Positions 52,549-63,369 of a stretch of 64,000 nt of DNA are shown in pieces (position 1 is the first letter of the stretch; every line of letters starts with the position of its first letter). The position numbers and the translations under genes were made by a program. The DNA lies in assembly GCA_023053685.1 (NCBI GenBank), contig JALIGW010000146.1:97001-161000 (forward strand). Direction: 5' to 3'. A model generated the notes under the pieces. The model searched no databases and was not told where the DNA came from. It saw only the letters and a list, made by a program, of their open reading frames with translations. This DNA is from Diadophis punctatus similis. Lineage: Eukaryota; Chordata; Lepidosauria; Squamata; Dipsadidae.

Positions 52549-52868
52549 GCATATATGTGTTTAGCAACTGTTTGATGTTACGATAGCAGTGAAGAAAGTG
52601 ATCCAAGTTTGGTCCTCACCCTTGTGACCATCACAGGTTCCTTGCCGTTATATAATCAAAATTCAGGCCCTTGGCAACCCTCATGAATTTATGAGGATTG
52701 CATTTCCCGGAATTGTGTTATCGCCATTTGCAATCTCCCCAGCCAGCTTCCAACAGTCAAATCCAACAGGAAAGCCAGATTCATTTAACGATTGTGTGCT
52801 TCACCCAGTGACTGTGGTGATTCGTTTAATAACCATAGCAGAAAAAGGTCATCAAATAGGGCTTAACA
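52549..52868 (-). mobile_element. Tc/mariner-like MITE, diverged
   Basis: ATAATCAAAATTCAGGCCCT and CTTGGCAACCCTCATGAATT match the middle of the family; one end is replaced by a CR1 3' terminus at 52866. Confidence 0.5.
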
Positions 52869-52912
52869 GAGTTGGAAGGGACCTAGTGGGTCATCTAGTC
52901 CAACCCGCTGCC

Positions 52913-53147
52913 CAGTGGTGGGATTCATTTTTTTTTACTACTGGTTCTGTGGGCGTGGCTTGGTGGGCATGGCAGGGGAAGGTTACTGCAAAATCCCCAT
53001 TTCCTCCCGATCAGCTGGGACTTGGGAGGCAGAGAATAGATGTGGGCGGTCCCAGGCAGAGATGGTATTTACCGGTTCTCCGAACTACTCAAAATTTCCG
53101 CTATCGGTTCTCCAGAACTGGTCAGAACCTGCTGAACCCCACCTCTG
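52913..53147. mobile_element. Non-autonomous hAT element
   Basis: CAGTGGTGGGATTCATTTTT to CTGAACCCCACCTCTG, flanked by CCGCTGCC and CCGCTGCA (one mismatch). The target is the end of a CR1 tail. Confidence 0.8.
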
Positions 53148-53177
53148 CCGCTGCAGAAGTGGGTTTTTAAATATCTT

Positions 53178-53179
<2 letters not shown>

Positions 53180-53245
<66 letters not shown>

Positions 53246-53246
53246 T

Positions 53247-53334
<88 letters not shown>

Positions 53335-53335
53335 T
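53180..53335. repeat. AG then GATA microsatellite
   Basis: About 31 AG units followed by about 22 GATA (TAGA) units with no interruption. Confidence 0.97.
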
Positions 53336-53339
53336 CTTT

Positions 53340-53860
53340 ATTAAAGATAGATCAAAATTTATTAAATACCAGTAAATAGAAACATGGGGCAAAATGGCTT
53401 ATCAATTCTACGACGTTTGTATGGCTGAGTGCTTGAACACGCGCAACCATGTGCATTTACATGTTTCTGGATCTGTTTTGCCTTTTATCTTTTGATTTCC
53501 TTTTGTCATTTTCCCCTTCCAGGGTCTGGTTTTTGCTTCCTTGCACTTTTTCTGTTTTCTGTTTGTTTGTTTCTTTTTCTGTTTTCTGTTTGTTGCAAGG
53601 AGGATATACAATCCTCCTTGCTCTTTATCTTTTTCTCATTGTATCTTCATTTTTCATGGCCACCCGCAGGTGCAACTACAGAAGTCTGCTTGTATTAGCT
53701 TGATGTTTTCAGAGTAGGTGCAATGCAAAACCCGGCCTTGAATTTATTGGATCTGCATAAGAAGTCTCAAAACAATTTGCAGCTGGGAACAGATAGGCAA
53801 ATTCTGCTCTCGGGTCATCCATGATGGGAGAAATCAGGAAAAAGAGATAAAAGCCAGTAT
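53340..53860. other. No gene recognised
   Basis: Contains a T/C-rich stretch with repeated TTTCTGTTTTCTGTTTGTT. The open frames here are low-complexity. Confidence 0.45.
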
Positions 53861-53869
53861 GGTCTAGTG

Positions 53870-54005
53870 CAGTGTTTCCCAACCTTGGCAACTTGAAGAT
53901 GTCTGGACTTCAACTCCCAGAATTCCCCAGCCAGCGAATGCTGGCTGGGGAATTCTGGGAGTTGAAGTCCAGACATCTTCAAGTTGCCAAGGTTGGGAAA
54001 CACTG
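53870..54005. mobile_element. Hairpin hAT MITE, perfect palindrome
   Basis: 136 bp: two perfect 66-nt inverted arms (CAGTGTTTCCCAACCTTGGC inward to AATTCCCCAGCCAGC) around the loop GAAT. Perfect duplications GTCTAGTG (53862-53869, 54006-54013). Being perfect, it is likely a recent insertion. Confidence 0.97.
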
Positions 54006-54013
54006 GTCTAGTG

Positions 54014-54262
54014 GTTAAGGCACCAGGCTAGCAAGCAGGAGATTGTGAGTTCTAGTTCTGCCTTAGGCTTGAAAGCCAGCTGGGTGACTTGTGGCCAATC
54101 ACCAAGAAATTGTGAGTTCTAGTCCTGCCTGAGGCATGAAAGCCAGCTGGGTGACTTGTGGCCAATCACCAAGAGATTGTGAGTTCTAGTCTCGCCTGAG
54201 GCATGAAAGCTAGCTGGGTGACTGGGACAATCACCAGGTGACTGAGAATTCTAGGCCCTCCT
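54014..54262. repeat. Tandem SINE-body units, about 62 bp
   Basis: Units 'ggcatgaaagccagctgggt' plus 'gacttgtggccaatcaccaa' plus 'gagattgtgagttctagt' repeat about four times; same unit type as 16021-16712. Confidence 0.8.
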
Positions 54263-54272
54263 TAGCAGTGGT

Positions 54273-54485
54273 GGGATTCAATTTTTTTTACTACCGGTTC
54301 TGTGGGCGTGACTTGGTGGTCATGTGAGTGGCTGGGCATGGCTGGGTGAGTGTCACTCAATGTCACTCCCACCCAGTCACATGACACCCCCCCAGCCACA
54401 CCTACCCAGGTTTTGTGGCTCCCGGTGTTTTCTGTGGGAAATGGGTCATGTGACTGGGTGGGCGTGGCCAACTTGATTGGTCTCA
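54273..54485. mobile_element. hAT-like fragment with a hairpin
   Basis: Left end CAGTGGTGGGATTCAATTTT. The block TTTTGTGGCTCCCGGTGTTT is shared with the hAT element at 29755-30096, so it is a mosaic. The right end is not clear. Confidence 0.55.
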
Positions 54486-54546
54486 CCCTTAGGAAATTTC
54501 TCCTTAGTCCAACTCACAATAAAATAGCACAATAAAATAGCACCGT

Positions 54547-54945
54547 TCCAATGTTTAGAATAGAATAGAGTAACAGAGTTGGAAAGGACCTTGGAGGTCT
54601 TCTAGTCCAACCCCCTGCTTAGGCAGGAAACCCTGCATCACTTCAGACAAATGATTATCCAATCTCCTCTTTAAAACTTCCAGTGTTGGAGCATTTACAA
54701 CTTCTGGAGGCAAGTGATTAATTGTTCTGTCAGGAAATTTGAGGGGCTCCTACAAAAATGAGGGAGTCAATCTATTTTCCAAAGCACCAAAAGGCACAAC
54801 AAGAAATAATGGATGGAAACTAACCAAAGAGAGAAGCAACCTAGGACTAAGGAGAAATTTCCTAAGGGTGAGATCAATCAACCAATGGGATAGCTTGTCT
54901 TCAGAAGTTGTGGGTGCTCCATCACTAGAGGCTTTCAAAAAGAGT
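54547..54945. mobile_element. Fold-back pair of CR1 3' ends
   Basis: 54547-54738 is CR1 in minus orientation (AACAGAGTTGGAAAGGACCT) and 54740-54945 is CR1 in plus orientation ([21 protein letters not shown] frame); they meet at GTCAGGAAATTTGAGGGGCT. Confidence 0.8.
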
Positions 54946-54949
54946 GAGG

Positions 54950-55545
54950 GAAGTACACTCCAAAAGGACAGTGCCAGGAACCACTAAAACAATGTAATAA
55001 ACTTAAAACAGCCATTCTCCTTTTAAAAAAAAAAGTCAACCCCAAAGCAAACACAGCAGCTGAGAGGGAAACTAAGAGCAGCTGCTCAGGCTAATTGAAA
55101 GCCGTGTGCTGCCAAAAGCCATTAACCCTTCCAACTTTATTATTCTATGTTCTCTATGTTCTAAATTGGATGTTTCACAGCAGAAGCAATACAACTGCCT
55201 GGATCACACATGCATTAAATTCCCGGCCTATATGATCAAGCTGCATCATTGTCCCCTCCTGTTTCTTTTCCCCCCAGGAAGAAACAAGAAGTAGCCAACA
55301 CTGCAGCAGATATAAAAGGTCTTGGGAAACTCCAGGGAGCATCAGCTGATCACAGAAGTGTTACTTAATACACTTTATAATGAAAATGTTTGTAATCTTG
55401 TCCTTCTTCCTGAAGGGAAGAGGTTAATCCCATTGATTGATGGGTTTCACTGCCCTAATCCTGTCAGTTTATGTTGTTTATTGACTTGATTCAGCGTGTA
55501 TTGCCTGCATTCCAGCTGCAACTGTTAAGTAGAGCTATTAACTGA
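54950..55545. other. No gene assigned; a TATA-like site precedes a tiny ORF
   Basis: GATATAAAAGG at about 55310-55320 precedes an ATG at 55380 that opens MKMFVILSFFLKGRG and then a stop. No donor or conserved domain is visible. A CR1 terminus fragment lies at 55125-55155. Confidence 0.3.
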
Positions 55546-55547
55546 AG

Positions 55548-55559
55548 GAAGAGAAAGAA

Positions 55560-55631
<72 letters not shown>

Positions 55632-55633
55632 AA
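55548..55633. repeat. GAAA microsatellite
   Basis: About 20 AAAG units on the plus strand, 55553-55632. Confidence 0.95.
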
Positions 55634-55884
55634 CCCCTCTTGCACTTTATTTTTAACTGGTTCTCCGAACTGCCTAAGCAATTAACTAACGGTTTGGGCA
55701 AACTGTCTGAATCCCACCTGTGCTCCTTAGCTATGAAAGCTGATTTGGTGACTTGTGGCCAGATGACTTTTTCAGCCCAACCCCACCTCACAGGGTTGTT
55801 GTTGCGGGAAAACAGGAGGAGAAAGGTGTGTTGGCTATCTTTGTTGCCTTGAGTTGCTTGTAAAAATAATAAAGGCAGCATATA

Positions 55885-56232
55885 AATACAGATAGTCCTT
55901 GACTTACACTCATTTGGTTAATGACCGTTTGAAGTTACAACAGCACTGAAAAAAGTGACTTATGACCGTTTTTCACACTTATGACCATTGCAGCATCCCC
56001 ATGGTCATGTGATCAAAATTCAGCCGCTTGGCAACTGATTCATATTTATGATGGTTGGAGTCATGTGATCAGCTTTTGTGACCTTCTGATATCAAAGCCA
56101 GATTCACTTAACGACGTTACTTAACTCAGCAACTGCAATGATTCACTTAACAACTGTGGCAAGAAAGGTCATAAAATGGGGCAAAACTCACTTAACAAAT
56201 GTTTCACATAGCAACATAAATTTTGGGTTAAA
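55885..56232 (-). mobile_element. Tc/mariner-like MITE
   Basis: ACAGATAGTCCTTGACTTAC through TTTTTCACACTTATGACCAT; the far end is diverged. Confidence 0.7.
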
Positions 56233-56526
56233 TTTAGACATGCACGTTTATACCCAGATGTATACATATTGTACATAGGTTTTAAATTGATAGGCATTCT
56301 ATAAAAGCAAGCATTTCTTCCATGGGGATTTTACACTCTGACGAAGTCAACAGGGGTTGATGAAAGCTTAGCAATTTTAATAGTAGTTTAAAATAAAATT
56401 TTAAACGTTCCAGAGATCATGATGGCTATCACTTCTTTGTCTATAACTATGTCTGTAACTCGCATTTTTAGAACAATTCTTATATATATTTCATTTATCA
56501 GCAAAAAAATCCTACACACACACACA

Positions 56527-56527
56527 T

Positions 56528-56618
<91 letters not shown>

Positions 56619-56852
56619 TTTTATGAGATTTATATACCGCCTCACAGTGCAAGCACTTTCTAAGCGGTTTACACCATTAAGCAATGTATCTTTATATTGC
56701 CCCCAACAATCTGGGTCCTCATTTTACCTACCTTGGAAGGATGGAAGGTGAGTCAACCTTGAGCCGGTGAGATTTGAACCACTGACCTGTGGATCACAGT
56801 CAGCTAAAGTGACTTGCAGTACTGCCTCTAACCGCTGCTCCACCTCGGCTCA

Positions 56853-56853
<1 letters not shown>
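56527..56853 (-). mobile_element. tRNA-derived SINE (head family C) with long TTTA tail
   Basis: The TTTA tail (56527-56622, about 24 units) is followed by the SINE body in reverse, ending CCACCTCGGCTC at 56852. Confidence 0.85.
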
Positions 56854-57340
<487 letters not shown>

Positions 57341-57351
57341 CTATAACTATA

Positions 57352-57690
57352 TATATAGTTGTTAGTTGTGAAGTCGTGTCCGACCCATCACAACCTCAGG
57401 GACGACGTTCCTCCAGGCCTTCCTGTTCTCTACCATCCTCTGGAGTCTGTTTAAACTCATGCCTACTTCTTCAGTGACTCCAACCAGCCACCTCATTCTT
57501 TGTCATCCCCTTCTTCTTTTGCCCTCAATCTTTCCCAGCATTAGGCTCTTCTCCAGTGAGTCCTTCCTTCTCATTAGGTGGCCAAAGTATTTGAGTTTCA
57601 TCTTCAGGGTCTGGCCTTCTAAAGAGCAGTCAGGGCTGATCTCCTCTAGGACTGACCGGTTTGATCGCAGAATTTAGGATGGACTAAGCC
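57352..57690 (-). mobile_element. BovB (RTE) LINE 3' end
   Basis: The plus strand GTTGTGAAGTCGTGTCCGAC and CTCCAGGCCTTCCTGTTCTC is the reverse of the BovB 3' UTR; the minus-strand coding part ends KMKLKYFGHLMR-like. Confidence 0.88.
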
Positions 57691-57691
57691 A

Positions 57692-58080
57692 TCAATTCTC
57701 CATTATTTGCACACCTATATTTTAGGGTTCTTATGAAGCATCACTATAATTTGGAAAAGAAGTGGTCTGTAGGAGAGCCTGCCAATCTCCATCCTAATCT
57801 CTCATGGGGATTGACTCAAATGTTGCTATCAAATCTCTGAATGCAGCCTATAGCATAGCATAAAAGCCCCTTGTTAAACTGAGTGACTTCATGAAGGGGG
57901 GGGGAAGGGGGGTACAATAGAATTCATTAATTCGCTGTTGTGAAAAGCCTGCTCTGAAACCTGCTTATTCTACAGCTAATTTTTTTTCCTTGACTTAGCC
58001 AATCAGGGAGTTTTTGAGAGAGATGCTTCACATATAATGCAGTGATTATTCAGAGCCAGATGATAGTAATTGGATGGGTG
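57692..58080. other. No feature recognised
   Basis: No exon, repeat end or RNA gene seen. Confidence 0.4.
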
Positions 58081-58081
58081 G

Positions 58082-58194
<113 letters not shown>

Positions 58195-58429
58195 GGAATT
58201 ACTACAAAATTTTGCCATGCTATTAGGAATCTGCGGGGAATTATCAATCCAGACAAAAGAGTGGATGGCAGAGACCTTTGGGGTGAGATTTTTGAAGATC
58301 TTGAATATGGGATCATATCTCTGCAAGTGGGATTTTTGGAGCAAAATGCAAACAATTTTTCCAGTTCGGCTTCTGTAAGCAGTCCAGAATTTCTTTTATT
58401 TTATTTTGAGAGCAAAACATAAAGAAATG

Positions 58430-59222
58430 ATAATTCCTCCCTCCCTCCCTTCTTTCCTTTCTCTTCTTTCTTTCTTCCCCTTCCTTCCACCCTCCGACCT
58501 TCCTTTCTTTCTCTCTCTTTCACTCTTTCTATTTGTCCTTCCTTTTGCACCTTTTTCTTTTTCTTTTGCTCTTTTGCTCTTTTTTCTTTTTCTCATTCTT
58601 TCCCTTCTTCCCTCCCTCCCTCCATCTCTTCCTCCCTCCCTCCCTTCCCAAAAATCAGTTTTTCTTTTTTCTTTCTTTCTCTCTCACTCTCTCACTCACT
58701 CTTTCACTCTCCCTTTCTCTTTGTCCTTCCTTTTGCACTTTTTTCTTTCTTTCTCTCTTTTGCTCTTTCTTTCTTTCTCTTTCCCTCATTCTTTTCCTCC
58801 CTCCCTCCCAAAGGGATTCTTTGTCTTTCTTTGTCTTTCTTTCTTTGTCTTTCTTTCTTTGTCTTCCTTTCTCTCTCTCTCTTTCATTCTCTTTCTCTTT
58901 GTACTTCCTTTTACACCCTTTTCTTTCTCTCTCTTTTGCTTTTTTCTTTCTCTCATTCTTTCTCTTCCTTCCTCTCTCCCTGCTTCCCTCCCTCCATCTC
59001 TTCCTCTCTCTATCCCTCCCTTCCCAAAAATCATTTTTCTTTCTTTTTTCTTATTTCTTTTTCTTTCTTTCTTTTTCTTTCTCTTCCTTTCTTTCTCTTT
59101 TTTTCTCTCTTTCACTCTTTCTCTTTGTCCTTCCTTTTGCACTTTTTTCTTTCTTTCTCTTTCTTTTGCTCTGTCTTTCTCTTTCTCTCATTCTCTTCCT
59201 CCCACCCCCCCCCCCTTTTTTT
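58430..59222. repeat. Long polypyrimidine (CT-rich) tract, about 790 bp
   Basis: The plus strand is almost purely C and T, built of CTTT, CCCT and TCTC words. Four approximate copies of 'tctttctctttgtccttcct' plus 'tttgcac' recur at about 58525, 58710, 58900 and 59120, so it is partly a higher-order repeat of about 200 bp. The long open frames here are low-complexity and not genes. Confidence 0.95.
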
Positions 59223-59366
59223 TGCATATCTCTGAATTTTGCTACAAAGAAGTCTTTTGATCCAGAGCAGGGGTCGGGAACCTATGGCTCGCGAGCCAGA
59301 TGTGGCTCTTTTGATGATTGCATATGGCTCGCAGATAAAACAAAATATTCTCACTTGTTTTAATTA

Positions 59367-59491
59367 AGGTGACCAGACGTTCCGATTTTGGCGGGACAGA
59401 CCCGCTTTTTAATCATTTGTCCCGCGTCCCGCCCGCCCTCTTAAAAAGTCCCGATTTTTTAAAACAATGTCGGGACATCTGGTCACCTTAA
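59367..59491. mobile_element. Short palindromic element flanked by TTAA, nested in the hAT
   Basis: AAGGTGACCAGACGTTCCGA and the inverse GGGACATCTGGTCACCTT bound about 120 bp. TTAA stands at both borders, as for piggyBac-type insertions. Confidence 0.6.
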
Positions 59492-59586
59492 AACACCCAC
59501 CCATGCCTTTCTCTCTGCAAGGCGGGCGCAGAGAGATGACGTCGCTGCTGTCAGCGCCCCACGCTGATTGGCTGTTGAAGGGTGAG

Positions 59587-60205
59587 CGGCGGCGGCGACA
59601 GCAGCAAGCCGGGAGCGCTCGCCCAGAATTGGAGTCAGCGAGCAGCCAGGCATCGGGGCTCTTCCCCTGCCTTCTCCATCCTCCAGGGTCGCCACTGCGG
59701 GGGTTCCGTCTCTCCGGTGGTGCCTGCGTTGGAAGGGAAGGGGGGGAAAGAAAGGCAGCCTGCGGGGCTTGGCACGGCTGGGAGTTGCGAGGCGGCGTAG
59801 CAACCGGGCTGTTCCTCCGGGTGTGCTAAAGTGCTCGAGTTTTTTCTCTCTCACACACACATGCACAACCTTCCAACGACTGGGAAGTCGTGCTGGGAGA
59901 TCCAGTCCGACCCGGTCGTTGGAAGGTTGTGCATGTGTGTGTGAGAGAGAAAAAACTCGAGCACTTTAGCACACCCGGAGGAACAGCCCGGTTGCTACGC
60001 CGCCTCGCAACTCCCAGCCGTGCCAAGCCCCGCAGGCTGCCTTTCTTTCCCCCGCTTCCCTTCCAACACAGGCACCACCGGAGAGACGGAACCCCTGCAG
60101 TGGCGACCCTGGAGGATGGAGAAGGCGGGGGAAGAGCCCCGATGCCCAGCTGCTCGCTGATTCCAATTCCAGGCGAGCGCTCCCGGCTTGCTGCCGCCGC
60201 CGCGC
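59587..60205. repeat. Long inverted repeat, about 290-bp arms, 34-bp spacer
   Basis: 59587-59880 is the reverse complement of 59915-60205 with few mismatches. The inner edges are AACCTTCCAACGAC and GTCGTTGGAAGGTT. GC content is high, including GCGGCGGCGGC at the outer edge. Confidence 0.92.
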
Positions 60206-60481
60206 GTGAACGCGATCCGCGGCGGGAAGCGAGTTCAAGCGACCCTCCGCCGCTGCCAGCCTGCAACCCGGCACCCCGTCCTGCGTGCCCCGCCCCGTGC
60301 CCCGTATGGTGAGTGTTATAACAACATTATTTAAAAGAATAAATTCAGAGGCTTATTATACTGACATTTAGTTGAATTCACTTTTAAAATATATTATATG
60401 GCTCTCACTGAAATAAATTTCCAAATTTTTTGCTTTCATGGCTCTCTTAGTCAAAAAGGTTCCCGACCCCTGATCCAGAGC

Positions 60482-60888
60482 CTCCTGAAAAGTTATTGAT
60501 CTGGGATCATTTGAAGAAGTGCCAGCCTTCTTTAAATTTAATATTTGTAAACTTCATTCTACTAGAAATAAAAAACGTTGAAAGAAACACCTGTATGTAA
60601 AAAGGGCTTGCCTATTATTTTCCCATTTTGTTTTAATAACAAGAAAAAGAAAAAAAGGAGAGAAAAAAACACCTTCAAAAATGTGAAGGTGTATCTGAAT
60701 CTACCTAAAATTCAAAATTCATCAAACTATAAAAATTATGGATTTGCACAGTAAGGGCTAGCAAAAAATATATTTTTTTTAAAAGAAAGATGGTGTTATC
60801 CTGGTTCAACAATCTTGGATTGCTGAGATCTGTTCAATTCCTGCTTATAAACTGGTTTGTTTTTTTAATCAGACTGGTCAATATTCTG
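60482..60888. other. No feature recognised
   Basis: AT-rich intergenic sequence. Confidence 0.4.
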
Positions 60889-60897
60889 GGTATGTAT

Positions 60898-61210
60898 CAG
60901 GGGAGAGTTCCAGTTACCTTTGCTATGGTGGGCATTGCGACGTTTTGCGCTCTTCCCCGCGTCCCATTGCGCGATTTCACTTCTGCGCATGCTCAGAAGG
61001 ACGTTTCAGCCCGAAACACAGCTGAACAGCTGCTCAGCTATGCTTGGGATGAAGAAATAAAGGTCAGTATTAACCCAAGGGCGGGCGGGAGGACGAAGAG
61101 AAGCCATCCAAACCTGAAAAAATCGCCGAAAATTCCGATAAAAATTACGTCACCAGTGGGCAGCTACTGGTGCGCATGTAGTGGTCTGCACCGGTAGGAA
61201 CCCACCCCTG
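60898..61210 (+). mobile_element. Non-autonomous hAT element A of a nested pair
   Basis: CAGGGGAGAGTTCC to GGTAGGAACCCACCCCTG. Its duplication GTATGTAT is intact on the left (60890-60897). On the right it is split: GTAT at 61211-61214 and GTAT at 61827-61830, because element B landed there. Confidence 0.85.
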
Positions 61211-61214
61211 GTAT

Positions 61215-61818
61215 CAGTGGTGGGTTTCTACCGGTGCGGTCCACTCTATAGTACCGGTAGCGGCCCACTGGTGACGTCACAGTACCGGTGCGGTCGGTTG
61301 CCGGTGCCTGGGCGCCGCCATTTTTTTAAAAAAAATTTCTTCTGCGCATGCCCAGAAGCCGAGCTTCCGGCACTGCGCATGCGCTGCCTTCCTACCCCAC
61401 AGTGAGTCCAAGCAGGGGAGGATGGCTGAGGGAGCGTGTGTGACGCTGAGAGAATGGGCAGCAGGAGCTATCTCCATTCCCCTCCCTTGAGCAGTCCGAG
61501 AAGCCACGAACACACGGTGATGATCCCAGGCATTTTCGCACGTTCGAGGCTTCTCAAGGAACGGGCGGCAGGAGCCTAGGATCATCAAATGGGGAGAAGC
61601 ATTCAGGCCAGACGGAGCCTCCTAGAAGAACCGCTGCCGCGGTCTTGCTGCTCCCGCTGCGGGGGGCTGCGTTGCGGGTGGGCAATGCCCCCCGCTTCTC
61701 CGGCCGCTGCCAAGCTCCTGAGGCCCACGCCCACCCAGTCACATGGCTGGCAAGCCACACCCACAAAATAAGCCACGCCCACAGAGTGGTAGTAAAAAAA
61801 ATTAGGAACCCGCCCCTG
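61215..61818 (-). mobile_element. GC-rich non-autonomous hAT element B
   Basis: CAGTGGTGGGTTTCTACC to TAGGAACCCGCCCCTG, perfect duplications CCTGGTAT (61207-61214, 61819-61826). It is the inverse of 22365-22995 and 34398-34951. Confidence 0.93.
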
Positions 61819-61831
61819 CCTGGTATGTATA

Positions 61832-62655
61832 TGTATTTTGTATAAGGCAAAGGATTTATTTGAGTTTTTCTTTTAATGGTTATTGGACAAAATGCAAGCA
61901 CAACAAATGTGATCCGTGCAATAAATCGGAGACAATTGCAGAAGGTGTTTGGACAACTTCAAAACTGTGGGTGCTTTGTATCCAAAAACATGGTGAATAT
62001 GTGAAGAATTAACCTTCTCCAAACAAGTTTGCTAACTCCTAAACAATTTTCCCTTTCTGTAGCATTTCACAAATTGTGTGTATCTTATACACAAGTGAAG
62101 TTATTAAACATTAAAACCAGGCAAGGATTCTTGTGGACACACTGTATATATAAATGCCAAAATATAATTTAGAAATAGATGGTAAGCACATGTGTCCGCA
62201 ACCGCATTCATTATATTACCTCCCCTAAAATGTGAATCCTCTTAAGGACAAAAATGTTGGAAAAGATTGTTTGCTTAATTGGGCGATCCCTGCATGTCCT
62301 AAATATTTACTTTCTACACCATGATTACAGAAAGTTTGAGAAACATCGGTTTAGATCCTGTGGACTGAAAAGACTTGTGGCTTCTCCCTTTGGACAATGG
62401 CCAGGGGTTTTGCTTTAAGGACTTTAAACATAACATTCTATTGGAAGAAAAATCCAGTCTCGTTCCCAGCTGGGAGAAGGAAACTGGAAATAAAATGGAG
62501 GCAGGCTGCAGGAAACCGAGTCTCTGTTTATTTGGTAGCCCGAAACTCGTGACAGCAGCATAGTTTCTAGGGTGGCTGACAAAATGGCTGTGGGAAGCCC
62601 TCCTCCGCCCCTAAAAGAATGAAATATTTTGAGGAATATTAAAAAGGCAGAACGG
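61832..62655. other. No feature recognised
   Basis: No exon or repeat end seen. A 62-codon open frame at 62375-62563 has no recognisable features. Confidence 0.4.
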
Positions 62656-62659
62656 TGGT

Positions 62660-63200
62660 GTGTACACCCACGTAACACCCATACTCCGCCAGCTGCACTG
62701 GTTGCCCATTGGTCTCCGGGTGCAATTCAAGGTGTTGATCATCATCTTTAAAGCCCTACATGGCTTAGGACCAGGTTATCTCCGGGACCGCATCCTACCT
62801 CATACTTCCCTTCGACAGGTCAGGTCTCACAGAGTGGGTCTCCTCCAGGTCCTGTCAACCAAACAATGCCGGCTGGTGGGGCCTATGAGGAGGGCCTTCT
62901 CTTTGGGGGCCCCTGTTCTCTGGAACCAACTCCCCCCGGAGATCCGAATTATCCCCACCTTGCTGGCCTTCCGAAAAGCCATTAAGACATGGCTCTTCCT
63001 CCAGGCGGGGTGATTTGAGACAATTTCACATCCTAGGTCTCCCCCCACGTATGTATGATTTTGTATGTTTTTTTAAATTCTTTTTTAAACTGTTTTTAAA
63101 ATTATTATATTGTTTAGTTGTTCTTTAAATGTTGTACGCCGCCCTGAGTCCCCAGGGAGTAGGGCGGCATATAAGAACCCTAAAATAAAATAAATAAAAT
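62660..63200 (+). mobile_element. LINE 3' end, 'LHWLP' type
   Basis: A 117-codon frame reads TPILRQLHWLPIGLRVQFKV and GRAFSLGAP-like sequence ([20 protein letters not shown]). The 3' UTR ends GCCGCCCTGAGTCCCCAGGG and AAATAAAATAAATAAAATAA. About 90 percent like 51786-52430 by eye. Confidence 0.88.
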
Positions 63201-63367
63201 AAATTTCTACCGGTTTGGCCCGATTCGGGCGAACCGGTAGCAGTGGCAGCAGGAGGCTCCGCCCACCCGCTCAAATGCCATCACGGACATTCTGTGCATG
63301 TGCAGAAGCGTTGCGCGCGTGGTCCCGTTTCCGAACCGGTAGCAAAGCTAAGTGAAACCCACCACTG
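63201..63367. mobile_element. hAT fragment, right half
   Basis: ACCGGTTTGGCCCGATTCGG and the right terminus AGTGAAACCCACCACTG; the left terminus is missing or replaced by the LINE tail. Confidence 0.55.
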
Positions 63368-63369
63368 AG

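Larger units (their letters stand above)
59268..60472. mobile_element. hAT element, 1205 bp, with GC-rich inverted-repeat interior
   Basis: The ends are CAGGGGTCGGGAACCT and AGGTTCCCGACCCCTG... read inward (right end AAAGGTTCCCGACCCCTG), with perfect duplications ATCCAGAG (59260-59267, 60473-60480). The interior has a short nested element (59367-59491) and a large GC-rich inverted repeat. No transposase frame is present. Confidence 0.93.

Noticed and set aside
58406..59363. Open frames of 276 and 284 codons, the longest in the window
   Set aside because: They are Ser/Phe/Leu/Pro repeats read through a CT-rich tract; composition alone keeps the frames open.
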